NCBI GenBank assembly: GCA_024644405.1
Contig: JAHELC010000016.1
Location: forward strand, 1-45,533
Reading direction: 5' to 3'
DNA from: Nitrospinaceae bacterium
GTDB lineage: Bacteria; Nitrospinota; Nitrospinia; Nitrospinales; Nitrospinaceae
DNA length: 45,533 bases
Positions 17,525 to 26,718 of the stretch are shown here, in pieces. Position 1 is the first letter of the stretch; each line of letters opens with the position of its first letter. A program made the position numbers and the translations under genes. The notes under the pieces are model-generated. The model had not been told where the DNA came from. It searched no databases and saw nothing but the letters and a program-made list of their open reading frames with translations.

Positions 17525-18946
17525 TCAAGGCTGATACCCTATTACCTCATCCATTTCCGCTTCTTTAAATTCAGCTTTCAGAAGAGTGGCGCCGGTAAGG
17601 TTGGTTTGGTTAAGTTTAGCGCCGGTGAAGTTGGCATGGCTCAGGTCAGCTTGTGACAGGTTGGCTTGATCCAGCTCGGCCCGATGCAGGTCGGCACCCT
17701 TCAATCGAGTTTCCACGAGAGAGGCCCCTTTGAGTTTGGCGCCTGCCAGGTCCGCTCCTTCGAGGTTGGACTTGTCGAGTTTTGCTTTTCTGAGGTTAGC
17801 GCCCGTCAGGTGGACATTGTTGAGAGAAGCCTGCTCCAATACCGCTTCCTGCATATGGGCACGGCTTAGATCGGATCCGTCAAGATTTGCTTCGTTGAAG
17901 TTCGCTCCCTCCAGGTTCGAGTCGCTCAGGTCCACCCCCTCCAGGTTGGCTTTCCCGAGTTTGGCGCGGCTGAGATTGACCCCCCGCAGATAGGCGCCCT
18001 TCAAGTTGGCGTCGTTCAGTTTGATCCGGTTCATGTGGGAACCTTCGAGTTTCACCTTCAATAAGATGGCACCGTTTAAATCGGCGATATCCAGATTACA
18101 TTCGCTCAGGTCCGAACCCTCCAGGTTGGTTCTTCGCATGATGGCGCCGTTGAATTTTGCTCGGGTCACATCGGCATTGGTGAGATTGGCCTCGGTCAAA
18201 TCCGCTCCGGTAAAATCCACGCGGGTGAGGCGGGCCTTGTTGAAATTGGCGCCGAACATTTTGGCTCCCTTGATTTCCGCACGGACCATATTGGCTTCCT
18301 GCAAATTGGTTTCGTAAAAAACGCCGATACTGAGTTTGGAATCGGAGAGGTCGGAGTGACTCATGTCCGCCCCCTTGAAATTGGCGCGGGACAAGTCGGC
18401 ATTGTTCATGGATGCGCGGGACAGGTTGGCTTTTAAAAAATCCGCTTTATTGACGATGGATTCGTTTAAGTTCGCCTGGGTCAGATTGGCTTCGTGCAGT
18501 TTGGCGCGGCGCAGGTCGGCGCGTTCCAGATTGGCTTCCGTCAGGTTGGCGCCGTTCATCTGAGTGTCGTTCATGATGCAGTCCATCAACTCGGCTTTTG
18601 AAAGGTCCGCGTCATCGAACACGCATTCCGTCAGATCGGAGTCCGCAAACTTGGTTCCCGCCAGCTTGGAGCCGGTGATATTCGCGCCGTAAAAATTCAG
18701 GCCGGAAAGATTGAGGCCGGCAAGGTCCCGGTTTTTGAGGTTGGGGATATCGTCTTCCGGCTCTTCCTCTTCACTTTCCCTGGCCTGTTCCACCTCGTCG
18801 GTGGATTCTTCCTCTTCGTCTTCTTCGTCAGGAGATTCCTCTTCCTCCTCGTCTTCTTCCATCTCCGCTTCCGCTTCGATGCGTTCCTTATATTCCCTGA
18901 GCTGGTCCAGAATCTCCTCGACTTCTTCCCGCGTCATATCTGCCAT
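17525..18946 (-). CDS. Very long pentapeptide-repeat protein with acidic N-terminus
   Basis: A 473-residue protein. Residues 1-25 form a short helix, and about 26-68 are almost only Glu and Asp with a few Ser and Pro (EEDEEEEESPDEEDEEEES). From about 74 to 465 every fifth position follows the A(D/N)LXX rule with little interruption, roughly 78 pentapeptides, enough for about 19 turns of a square beta-helix. No signal peptide or membrane span is seen. Pentapeptide proteins such as MfpA and Qnr mimic DNA and bind gyrase; most others have no known role. The acidic tail is unusual and could bind a basic partner. Repeats at DNA level are degenerate, so this is an old, not a recently expanded, array. 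Confidence 0.88.
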   Translation of the reverse strand: MADMTREEVEEILDQLREYKERIEAEAEMEEDEEEEESPDEEDEEEESTDEVEQARESEEEEPEDDIPNLKNRDLAGLNLSGLNFYGANITGSKLAGTKFADSDLTECVFDDADLSKAELMDCIMNDTQMNGANLTEANLERADLRRAKLHEANLTQANLNESIVNKADFLKANLSRASMNNADLSRANFKGADMSHSDLSDSKLSIGVFYETNLQEANMVRAEIKGAKMFGANFNKARLTRVDFTGADLTEANLTNADVTRAKFNGAIMRRTNLEGSDLSECNLDIADLNGAILLKVKLEGSHMNRIKLNDANLKGAYLRGVNLSRAKLGKANLEGVDLSDSNLEGANFNEANLDGSDLSRAHMQEAVLEQASLNNVHLTGANLRKAKLDKSNLEGADLAGAKLKGASLVETRLKGADLHRAELDQANLSQADLSHANFTGAKLNQTNLTGATLLKAEFKEAEMDEVIGYQP

Positions 18947-18965
18947 AGAACCCCGTACACACTAT

Positions 18966-18987
18966 AAAAAAAGCCGGAAAAGCCGGC
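18966..18987 (-). terminator. Rho-independent terminator after the ADP-ribosylglycohydrolase gene
   Basis: On the minus strand GCCGG and CCGGC form a five-pair GC stem with a five-base loop (CTTTT), followed by seven T residues. It ends the upstream minus-strand gene just 20 bp before the pentapeptide gene begins. Confidence 0.65.
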
Positions 18988-19079
18988 CCGGTTGATATCC
19001 TATTTTTGCTATGAAATGAGTTAAAACCATAGCTTACCCGTCCCTGGAACGCAAGGGCGAAGATCAAATTTTTGCCGCA

Positions 19080-19853
19080 TCACCGGCAGGAAAACCGGTC
19101 GCCAAACAGGGTAACGATTTGGCGCAGAGGGACTTCGAGGCGGCTGTGCACTTCGGCTGAAAAAATGTCCGGGAGTTTTCCGTAGAAGGCCTGGGCAATG
19201 CCGCCGGCGATGCAGGCCTGGGTGTCGCTGTCGCCCCCCAGGGAAACCGCTGTACGGACCGCGTCCTCGAAATTTTCCGACTCCAGAAATGCCGTGATCG
19301 CCTGCGGCACGGATCCCTGGCACGTGGTGTCAAGGGTGTATTGCGGGCGGATGCTGTCGAGGCTAAGGCTCAGGTTGTATTGAAACTCCGTTTCAATGAA
19401 ACGCTTGATCTCTTTTTTGCTGTTGCCGGTGCGACCGAGAAAAATCGCGGCGGCCGTCGCCTGTGCGCCTTTAATGCCTTCCGGATGGTTGTGCGTCACT
19501 TCGGCGGTCGTCCGGGCCTTCTCCAGAACCGTTGCCAGAGAATCGAAGGCAAAACCGACCGGACTCACCCGCATGGCCGAACCGTTACCGTAGCTATGGT
19601 AAGGTTCGCGCGAGGGAGAGGAAGCCCAATGCATGAAACCCTCTCCATACCCGGCATCGGGATACCGGTGGAAATATTCCTTGAGCGTGTCGGTCAAATC
19701 GGAGCCGAGAAGAATGTGGTCCGCCACCGCCAGCGTCAGAACGGAATCGTCCGTGAACCGGCAATCCGGATGAAACAGTTCAAACTCGGTTGTTTTGATC
19801 GGGCTGTGTTCAAAACGCGAACCGATGATGTCGCCTGCAATCGCGCCCAACAT
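19080..19853 (-). CDS. ADP-ribosylglycohydrolase family protein
   Basis: A 257-residue enzyme of the DraG/ARH family, which removes ADP-ribose from proteins or from related compounds with the help of two Mg2+ ions. Metal-binding motifs are visible: GAIAGDIIGSRFE near the N-terminus, FTDDSVLTLAVAD (about 32-44) and GGDSDTQACIAGGIAQAFYG near residue 210. The ATG at 19853 is preferred to an upstream in-frame TTG because AAAGGC lies just before it. No DraT-like ADP-ribosyltransferase is next to it, so its target is unknown; it may act on free or nucleic-acid-bound ADP-ribose instead. Confidence 0.88.
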   Translation of the reverse strand: MLGAIAGDIIGSRFEHSPIKTTEFELFHPDCRFTDDSVLTLAVADHILLGSDLTDTLKEYFHRYPDAGYGEGFMHWASSPSREPYHSYGNGSAMRVSPVGFAFDSLATVLEKARTTAEVTHNHPEGIKGAQATAAAIFLGRTGNSKKEIKRFIETEFQYNLSLSLDSIRPQYTLDTTCQGSVPQAITAFLESENFEDAVRTAVSLGGDSDTQACIAGGIAQAFYGKLPDIFSAEVHSRLEVPLRQIVTLFGDRFSCR

Positions 19854-19970
19854 GATTTGCCTTTGTTCTATCAAGGGTCAAAATGGAATCAATGTATAAC
19901 ATTTTAAAATGGGGTGGTATATAATTTCACCTTATGCAGGTTACCAATTTTTGCGGGAAGGGAGGTTGCA

Positions 19971-20804
19971 ATGCCAACGGGTCTCGAAGACGAACTGGGC
20001 GATATTCTGCAGAAAGCCCGTGACGGGAAATCCTGGTCGCCGAAGGATCTGGCGCAGGCGGCCGGTCTTGAGCTGGATGAGGTCCGTCGTATGGAGCGTT
20101 ATGAGCTGACCCCTCCGGAGGAAACCCTTACCCGGCTCGCGCAGGTGCTGGACCTGGATGGCCCCGCGCTCTCCGCCATCGCCCGCAACGCCTGGCATCC
20201 GAAGGAGCCGGCAGCCGATCCCGGTCTTGACCTGGTATGCCTCAATGTGTTCATGGGAACGTATCCGGTAAAGTGTTATCTGCTGCGTTGCCCCGCGACG
20301 AATGAAACCGCCGTCGTGGATACCGGTGCAAACCCGGAGGCCATCATCCGGAAAGCCCAGGAAATGAAGGTGAAGCCTTCGAAAATATTTCTGACCCACG
20401 CGCACCCTGACCATGCCTGGGGATTGGATCTCCTGGTCACGGAATTTCAGTGTCCCACCTGGATCGATGCGCAGGAACCCAGACCGGCGGGGACTCATGA
20501 TTTCCAGTTTGTAAAGGACGGTCAAACCATCGCCCTGGGCGAGTTGAAGGTGCAGGTGTTGGCCACGCCCGGTCATACCCCCGGCGGCGTTTCCTACAAG
20601 ATCAACCAGACGATCCTGTCCGGAGACACGATATTCGCCGGGTCGATGGGGCGTGCCAATTCATCGTGGCAGGACCTCTATCGTTCCATCACCCAGACAC
20701 TCTTCACTTTTTCGGATGATACGGCCCTGCACCCCGGTCACGGGCCCGCCACTACCGTCGGCGAAGAGAAACGGCACAATCCGTTTTTCTGCGGTAAATC
20801 CTGA
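19971..20804 (+). CDS. XRE-type HTH and metallo-beta-lactamase fold fusion protein
   Basis: A 277-residue two-domain protein. Residues about 8-70 look like a Cro/C1 helix-turn-helix (SPKDLAQAAGLELDEVRRMERYE then LTRLAQVLDLD). Residues about 87-270 are a glyoxalase-II-like metallo-hydrolase with all metal ligands: H143, H145, D147 and H148 (THAHPDH), H202 (GHTPGG), D219 (LSGDTIF) and H257 (HPGHG). The C-terminus NPFF is typical of that group. GGGAGG-like bases just before 19971 decide the start over an earlier in-frame codon at 19914. It may be a regulator that senses a thioester or lactone-like metabolite by binding or cleaving it, or an enzyme that has only borrowed the HTH as an oligomerisation part. 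Confidence 0.85.
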   Translation: MPTGLEDELGDILQKARDGKSWSPKDLAQAAGLELDEVRRMERYELTPPEETLTRLAQVLDLDGPALSAIARNAWHPKEPAADPGLDLVCLNVFMGTYPVKCYLLRCPATNETAVVDTGANPEAIIRKAQEMKVKPSKIFLTHAHPDHAWGLDLLVTEFQCPTWIDAQEPRPAGTHDFQFVKDGQTIALGELKVQVLATPGHTPGGVSYKINQTILSGDTIFAGSMGRANSSWQDLYRSITQTLFTFSDDTALHPGHGPATTVGEEKRHNPFFCGKS

Positions 20805-20876
20805 CCTTTGCTCCAAAAAGCATAAAAATTATAGGAATTCCTTGCTATTTCCCCGGGTCGTAACCATATTGGTGCT

Positions 20877-22445
20877 ATGGATCCGGAAAAAGTCAATTAC
20901 CACTATTGTGACGAACTGCCGACATCCCCTCGACCTGAGGTCAAAACCGTTTTGGTATCAGGGGCCAACGGTTACGTGGCGCGTCGCCTGGTACCGGAAT
21001 TGCTGTATCGCGGTTACCGGGTCCGGTGCATGCTTCGCGAAAAAGGCATGCCGCAGCTATTAACCCACCCCAATCTGGAATACGCCTATGCCGACGCCCT
21101 GAACAAGAGCCAGCTGCAGCTGGCGATGAGGGGGATCGATGTCGCGTATTACCTTATCCACAGCATGCGGTTGGTGAACAGGAAGTTCCGTTCAACCGAC
21201 AAGACCGCCGCCAAAAACTTTCGTGAAGCGGCTGAGGATCACGGAGTCCAAAAAATCATCTACCTCGGAGGGCTGGGAGAAACCAGTAAAATCGTGTCGC
21301 GTCATCTGGAAAGCCGGATCGAAGTGGGGAGCATTTTATCCGAAGGCTCGATTCCGGTGATCCGTCTCCGGGGAGCCATAATCATTGGAACCGGCAGTGC
21401 ATCCTATGAATTGATGAAGTCCATGATTCTGCATACACGCTGGATCCCCTTTCTGCCCGAATTCAATTCCAAATGCCAGCCGATTGCCGTGCGCGATGTG
21501 ATCAAGTACCTGGTCGGTGTTTTGGAAACGGAGGGTTTGGAAACCCGGAAGTATCCCATAGGCGGCAAGGATGTGATGACTTATGAGGAAATGGTGCAAC
21601 GGTTCGCCAAGTTACTGAACCGCCGAGTCCGGTTTTTTAATGTTTCCTGGGTGCCGCTTCCGGTCACCCTGATGTGCCGGTTGTTCGCCTATTGGCTTCA
21701 TTTGTTTATTGCGGTACCGGTCAACATCACCTGTCTGCTTCTCGAAAGCCTGCGGACCGATGTAGTGTGCCCGGATGAATCAATTCGGGAAATTCTCCCG
21801 TTTGAGACGGTGGGTTTTGAAACCGCAGTGCAGTGGGCGCTCCAGAAGGAGAAAAACTCGATGGTGTATTCGCATTGGAGTGATGTGCCGCCGGAAAACA
21901 TGACCGATCTTCTGCCGCTTTGCGAATTTGAATCTTCCAATTTCATTGTCGAGGAACACTCGAAAGATATTCCGGCTTCTGCGGAAGCCGTGTTCCAATC
22001 CGTTTGCCGGATCGGGGGATCGCACGGCTGGGTGCACGCCAACCTGTTGTGGAAAATCCGCGGTTTCATCGATCGCGTTCTGGGGGGCGTGGGTTTGAAC
22101 CGGGGACGCCGGGATCCCAATGATCTTCGAATCGGGGATTCGGTCGATTTCTGGCGTGTGGAGAACCTGACACTGAATCGGGAATTGCTTCTCCGGGCGG
22201 AGTTGATCTCGCCGGGTTTGTCCTGGCTTCAGTTCGCCCTGCATCCCATAGAAAACGGTCACACCCGCCTGACTCTCCGGGCACACTTTATTCCCGATCC
22301 GGTGTGGGGCCATGTCTACTGGACCCTGTTGTCAAAATTTCATACCTACATCTTCAGGGGAATGCTGGATTATTTTTTCAAGGAATCGGTTCAATCGATC
22401 AAAACCGATGGCCTGAATTCCGGTCCGGTGCCTACCAAAGCTTAG
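20877..22445 (+). CDS. NAD(P)-binding SDR protein with C-terminal DUF2867
   Basis: A 522-residue two-part protein. Residues about 23-300 form an atypical short-chain dehydrogenase of the NmrA/epimerase kind, with the nucleotide loop VSGANGYVARRLVPELL (about 27-43) and the motif AYYLIHSM. The catalytic YxxxK of classical SDRs is not evident, so it may bind rather than turn over its ligand. A hydrophobic stretch at about 260-290 (PVTLMCRLFAYWLHLFIAV) could touch the membrane. The last 170 residues match the DUF2867 layout (LRIGDSVDFWRVENL, LRAELISPGLSWLQF). No strong ribosome site precedes the ATG. Function is not established for this architecture. Confidence 0.82.
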   Translation: MDPEKVNYHYCDELPTSPRPEVKTVLVSGANGYVARRLVPELLYRGYRVRCMLREKGMPQLLTHPNLEYAYADALNKSQLQLAMRGIDVAYYLIHSMRLVNRKFRSTDKTAAKNFREAAEDHGVQKIIYLGGLGETSKIVSRHLESRIEVGSILSEGSIPVIRLRGAIIIGTGSASYELMKSMILHTRWIPFLPEFNSKCQPIAVRDVIKYLVGVLETEGLETRKYPIGGKDVMTYEEMVQRFAKLLNRRVRFFNVSWVPLPVTLMCRLFAYWLHLFIAVPVNITCLLLESLRTDVVCPDESIREILPFETVGFETAVQWALQKEKNSMVYSHWSDVPPENMTDLLPLCEFESSNFIVEEHSKDIPASAEAVFQSVCRIGGSHGWVHANLLWKIRGFIDRVLGGVGLNRGRRDPNDLRIGDSVDFWRVENLTLNRELLLRAELISPGLSWLQFALHPIENGHTRLTLRAHFIPDPVWGHVYWTLLSKFHTYIFRGMLDYFFKESVQSIKTDGLNSGPVPTKA

Positions 22446-22509
22446 GTTGTTGAACCTAAGGGGGTATGCTATTCTCAATCCTCGTTTGACTCTTCGTTGG
22501 ATTTCCTTT

Positions 22510-23682
22510 ATGAAACAGCTTTCCGCTTACTTGATTTTGAGCTCAGCCCTTTTATTTTTAATGGGTTGTCCTCCCTCTTCCCAATCCCAAAAAAAGATGG
22601 CGCCTCTGTTCAGGATCACTGCGGTGCTCGATACGGGCAAGGAACCCTCATTCCTGGTCACAGATGATTTTGATATCGACGGCAATCTGGATCTGGTGGT
22701 TTTGAACAGCGCCCAGCACACCATGTCTGTGTACATGGGCAGGGGGGACGGTTCCTTTAAGGATCAGGTGCAGTATAAAACCGGCGCGGATCCGATATGC
22801 CTTGCGGTGGCGGACTTCAACAACGACGGCTTCAAAGATATTGCAGAATTGAATTATCAGGACCAGAACATCCAGATATTTCTGAATACCGGTCGCGGGG
22901 GATTTAAAAATTCCGGAAAAGTGATCAAGCCGGGCAAGATTCCGATCAATCTGATCGCCGCCGACTTCAACGGCGATGGGTACTCGGATCTTGCGGTCTC
23001 ACTTCGTTTTCACAAAGTCGCGATCTTGTTTGGCAGGGGAACGGGGGGATTCAAGGATCCGGTGGCGATACCGGTCAAAGGCCAGCCGACCGGATTGGTA
23101 GTGGGTGATTACAATCATGACAAGCATGTCGATGTCGCCGTGGCTCTGGCGGGGTCGGGTAATGTCGGGGTGGAAATCCTGTGGGGTGACGGCAAAGGGG
23201 GGTTTGAGAAATCGAAAGTATTTAAAGGCGGAGGCCAGCCTCTCACCGTGGCTAATGTGGACGCCAACAACGACGGGTTTATGGATCTGGTCACGTCCAG
23301 CAACTCCCTGCACGCGATGACCATGCTGATGAACAACAAGGATAAAACTTTTAAAACTCTTCGGGATTTTTCAGCGGGGGAGTTTCCCAAGTTTGTCGCC
23401 GCTGAAGATTTTACAGGCGACGGAATTGTCGATCTCGCAGTATCCAATTCGACACACGATACGGTGGCGGTCACTCTGGGAAGGGGAGATGGTACTTTTA
23501 TTTATCCTCCCATCAAACATTATGTCGATGAATACCCTCAAGGATTGGTTGCGGGTGACTTCAATAAGGACGGAAGGATGGATGTTGCGGTTTCGTGCCG
23601 GGATAAAAACCTGCTGACCATCATGTTGAAGAAAAATACCGCGCCACCCAGACAATTTACTCCCAAGCCTGCATCCTCTTGA
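22510..23682 (+). CDS. VCBS/FG-GAP repeat lipoprotein
   Basis: A 390-residue predicted lipoprotein. The start at 22510 is used because it opens into a lipoprotein signal ending in LMGC (Cys20), which would be acylated. The mature part has six or seven repeats of the form ADFNNDGFKDIAELN...GRGGFK, where the D-x-N-x-D-G loop binds Ca2+, so it should fold as a beta-propeller like integrin alpha chains. It probably sits on the periplasmic face of a membrane or on the cell surface and binds a protein or sugar. The gene follows the SDR gene closely and may be co-transcribed with it. Confidence 0.85.
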   Translation: MKQLSAYLILSSALLFLMGCPPSSQSQKKMAPLFRITAVLDTGKEPSFLVTDDFDIDGNLDLVVLNSAQHTMSVYMGRGDGSFKDQVQYKTGADPICLAVADFNNDGFKDIAELNYQDQNIQIFLNTGRGGFKNSGKVIKPGKIPINLIAADFNGDGYSDLAVSLRFHKVAILFGRGTGGFKDPVAIPVKGQPTGLVVGDYNHDKHVDVAVALAGSGNVGVEILWGDGKGGFEKSKVFKGGGQPLTVANVDANNDGFMDLVTSSNSLHAMTMLMNNKDKTFKTLRDFSAGEFPKFVAAEDFTGDGIVDLAVSNSTHDTVAVTLGRGDGTFIYPPIKHYVDEYPQGLVAGDFNKDGRMDVAVSCRDKNLLTIMLKKNTAPPRQFTPKPASS

Positions 23683-23735
23683 TGAATCCTGTCTTTAAAT
23701 AATTTTGATAATTCTGAATCATTCCAAAATATAAA

Positions 23736-24689
23736 ATGAATGAACCGATAAAAGAAAACCCGGCTGAGGGGAAAAGCGGATTTTTCCAAAACCTCAAAAA
23801 AGGTCTATCCAAAACCCGGAATTCCCTGGCCGGAGGTATCGATAACCTGGTCCATGGCAAGGCTGCACTCGGCCCGGAACTGGTCGATGAAATCGAAGAA
23901 GCATTGTTGGTAGCCGATGTGGGGGTGAAGACCACGCAATTCATTGTTGATGAACTCAACCGGCAAATTGCGGATGCCCGCATCCGCGACCGCGAGGGCA
24001 TGCTCAACCATCTGCGTCAAATGATGGCTCAACTGCTCAACAAGAATCAGAAGCACTGGGATTACTCCACCCATTCGCCATTTGTGGTTCTCGTTATTGG
24101 AGTCAACGGTTCGGGCAAGACCACGACCATCGGCAAACTGGCGCAACGGTGGCACAACGAAGGCAAGAAGGTTTTGCTGGCGGCCGGGGATACGTTCCGG
24201 GCGGCGGCGATGGAGCAGTTGCAGATGTGGGCAGACCGCATCGGAATATCCTGCATCAAGCAAACCAGCGGCGCGGATCCATCGGCCGTCGCGTTCGATG
24301 GGGTTCAGGCGGCGGTGGCACGCAAGATGGATATCGTTATCGTCGATACCGCAGGGCGCCTGCAGACCAATCTGAATCTGATGGAAGAACTGAAAAAGGT
24401 GAAACGGGTGATCGGTAAGGTCATCCCCGGTGCGCCGCATGAAACCCTGTTGGTGCTGGATGCGACCATCGGCCAGAACAGCATTTCGCAGGCAAAGCAA
24501 TTTCACGAGGCGCTGGATATCGATGGGCTGGTGATGACCAAACTGGACGGAACGAGCCGGGGTGGGGTACTTCTCAATATTTCCCAGGAGATGAACTTGC
24601 CCGTCCGGTTTATCGGAATCGGAGAGAAGTCGGAGGACCTCCAGGAATTTCGGGCGGAGGATTTTGTGCGCGCCTTGTTTGAAGATTGA
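23736..24689 (+). CDS. ftsY: Signal recognition particle receptor FtsY
   Basis: A 317-residue GTPase that docks SRP-bound ribosomes at the inner membrane by pairing with Ffh. The N domain (about 15-105) is followed by the G domain with all motifs: P-loop GVNGSGKT (122-129), DTAGR (204-208), TKLDG (268-272) and the closing GIGEKSEDLQEF. The acidic A domain of E. coli FtsY is absent; only about 15 residues precede the N domain, with a basic segment (KKGLSKTRNS) that could bind lipid. The ATG has no clear ribosome site. It converges with the DUF4105 gene 11 bp away. Confidence 0.96.
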   Translation: MNEPIKENPAEGKSGFFQNLKKGLSKTRNSLAGGIDNLVHGKAALGPELVDEIEEALLVADVGVKTTQFIVDELNRQIADARIRDREGMLNHLRQMMAQLLNKNQKHWDYSTHSPFVVLVIGVNGSGKTTTIGKLAQRWHNEGKKVLLAAGDTFRAAAMEQLQMWADRIGISCIKQTSGADPSAVAFDGVQAAVARKMDIVIVDTAGRLQTNLNLMEELKKVKRVIGKVIPGAPHETLLVLDATIGQNSISQAKQFHEALDIDGLVMTKLDGTSRGGVLLNISQEMNLPVRFIGIGEKSEDLQEFRAEDFVRALFED

Positions 24690-24700
24690 GTCGTAGTCCG

Positions 24701-26626
24701 TCAATAATATAAATTGATGGAAAATAATCCCTGGTCTTTGTGGTCGAATCGCTGGTATTCCAATCGCAGGTCCACATCCTGGTGCGGGGAATAGCGCAGC
24801 TTGGAATCGTATCGAATATACTCCGAATCATCGCCCAGGGGAAACCGCTTGTACTCAGCACTCAATTGCAGTCTCCAGTCCACACCGAAATCAACAAACA
24901 GGCCTCCCGAAACTCCTCCTCCGGCACGATGATTGTCTTCCAAATGGCCGGACGTTTCCGCTTCCAACTCGGCCAGCACAAACAGGATATACCAGGATTT
25001 GTGGCTGGGTTTGTAGGAATAGCCGTAACCGGCATTTCCCTTGAAAGAGTTGCAGTAGCCGCAATCAAAGTCGCGGATCGTGTCAAAGCCCAGATTGAGT
25101 TTCCAGGAGGGTTTTTTGAAAATGGGTTCGTAGGGTGTCAGGGACGCGATATCCAGCAAACGCAACCGGTCCAGACGGAATCGCTTTGATTCGTAATAGT
25201 ATCTGCCGGCAAAATCCAGAAATAAAAACTGAGAATCTTTTTTGTATCCCATATCCCGCGCCAGAATATCGTGCAGGGTGGGGCGGTAGGCGATTTCCTG
25301 AAACAGTTCGTCATCGTTGATTCCCACACCCAGCCGAGCACGGTCGGTACCGTGCGCCGTTTCCGGCCGCGCTGAAAATTCAGTTACCTCCGTATCCTGC
25401 CGTTTGTATTTCAGTTTGCTGCGTTCCAGTAAAATTGCGTGTGGAATCCTGAGCGGTTTTTTGGGATCAAAGTCTTCTTCGCCAAGGCCCTCGTATTCGA
25501 GATAATCCAGGTAGGCGTCCAGCACCAGCGCCTTTTGCGGAGTCATTAACTGCTGATAAGAATCCTCTTTCAATACCTTGGCATCTTCAACCAAGTCGTA
25601 AAGAACCTCTTTTTCTTCATCACTCATTTGTTCGGTTTTGTGCTCCATTCGACTCAATATAGCAGGGCGGTAAGTGACCTTGGAAATCAAGCCCTCCTGT
25701 TCCGCCAGGATTTTTATGGTGTCGGCGGGTTGCACGGAAATGAAAAAATCATCACTCAATTTCAGATTGGGATTGGCCACTTCCAAAACCGTGAGCATAT
25801 GATAGGAACAATTTTCCTGAAAATAATAATAGTCAAAATAGGTTCCCCCCAATTCCCACAGATGGAGCATAAGGGTGTCAATCTGGTCAGGGGTAAGGTT
25901 TAATTCATATTCCCACAAATCGCGGCTTTCCCAGTTGCTGTATTCCTGAACCTTGAGGTAATACGGGAAAACGGTGAACTCTCCTTTGAAGAATCCGAAA
26001 AGACCTTTGAATGCATACAAGATCATGCTGTCTGTATCGACAGTGGCGGCATAATTAACCCCATAGTTGGACAAAGCCTGCCGGTTGCTTTTACTTTCAC
26101 TGTCGATTCGAAGGAAAGTGTGGCCGAACATGGAGGCCGGGTTGTTCATGAAAAAGGAAGCAAAAATCAGGGTAACGCTTTGAGGTTCCAACTGGGCCAA
26201 CCAATTTTCCATACGGGTGCACTCCGCCCTGGGGAGTTGGTTGGGATCAATCGCGAGTTCCCGCTTCAACCATTTGTAACGGGCGGGGAAATTGCACTGG
26301 GGGTGTTCTTCCTTGGATTTTAAGGTTTCAGGGTTTTTGAAAAAGCTCCTGAGGGTCGCGATTAATTCGGCTTGGGGATCGGTTTTGCCGTCTGGGGCAT
26401 TGAAAAAATCCATTCCGTCGGCTTCGCTTTCGTATCCGCCCAACCAGGTTCCTTTGTAATGGAGCAACAGGTGCCACTGTCTTTTCTGATCCAACTTTTT
26501 TTCCAGAGCCTGTTGAACCAGTTGTTCGGCGTAAGGAGGAGTTTCGAAAGTTTGGGCCCACAGGGAACCGGTTGAGAGGGAAACGAGTATCAAGAAGCTG
26601 ATAGCAATGCGGACGGGAGAATGCAA
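24701..26626 (-). CDS. Lnb N-terminal-type (DUF4105) periplasmic protein
   Basis: A 641-residue exported protein. The signal peptide (RIAISFLILVSLSTGSLWA) ends near residue 24. Residues about 145-280 match the DUF4105/Lnb N-terminal periplasmic domain, with SMFGHTFLRID (H169) and ENCSYHML (C273), which have the placing of a papain-like Cys-His pair. The C-terminal third alternates strand-like segments (GDDSEYIRYDSKLRYSPHQDVDLRLEYQRF) and could be an outer-membrane barrel. The start is uncertain: a TTG is used, without a good ribosome site. It lies directly after the terminator of the DUF3015 genes and is probably a separate unit. The substrate of this family's peptidase-like domain is unknown. 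Confidence 0.82.
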   Translation of the reverse strand: MHSPVRIAISFLILVSLSTGSLWAQTFETPPYAEQLVQQALEKKLDQKRQWHLLLHYKGTWLGGYESEADGMDFFNAPDGKTDPQAELIATLRSFFKNPETLKSKEEHPQCNFPARYKWLKRELAIDPNQLPRAECTRMENWLAQLEPQSVTLIFASFFMNNPASMFGHTFLRIDSESKSNRQALSNYGVNYAATVDTDSMILYAFKGLFGFFKGEFTVFPYYLKVQEYSNWESRDLWEYELNLTPDQIDTLMLHLWELGGTYFDYYYFQENCSYHMLTVLEVANPNLKLSDDFFISVQPADTIKILAEQEGLISKVTYRPAILSRMEHKTEQMSDEEKEVLYDLVEDAKVLKEDSYQQLMTPQKALVLDAYLDYLEYEGLGEEDFDPKKPLRIPHAILLERSKLKYKRQDTEVTEFSARPETAHGTDRARLGVGINDDELFQEIAYRPTLHDILARDMGYKKDSQFLFLDFAGRYYYESKRFRLDRLRLLDIASLTPYEPIFKKPSWKLNLGFDTIRDFDCGYCNSFKGNAGYGYSYKPSHKSWYILFVLAELEAETSGHLEDNHRAGGGVSGGLFVDFGVDWRLQLSAEYKRFPLGDDSEYIRYDSKLRYSPHQDVDLRLEYQRFDHKDQGLFSINLYY

Positions 26627-26652
26627 AATGGAAGTTTGGGGAAAGGGTGGAC

Positions 26653-26697
26653 AAAAAAAGGGATATCAATGCATCGCGAGAATACATTGATATCCCT
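26653..26697 (-). terminator. Strong terminator after the DUF3015 genes
   Basis: AAGGGATATCAATG (26658-26671) and CATTGATATCCCTT (26684-26697) form a fourteen-pair perfect stem. On the minus strand seven T residues follow; on the plus strand TTTAAAA follows, so it may work both ways. Confidence 0.85.
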
Positions 26698-26718
26698 TTA
26701 AAATCAAGGCTATTTAGA

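Noticed and set aside
17525-18946. Regularly spaced DNA repeats suggesting a CRISPR-like array
   Set aside because: The period comes from the pentapeptide code; the DNA units are degenerate and continuous with no spacers.
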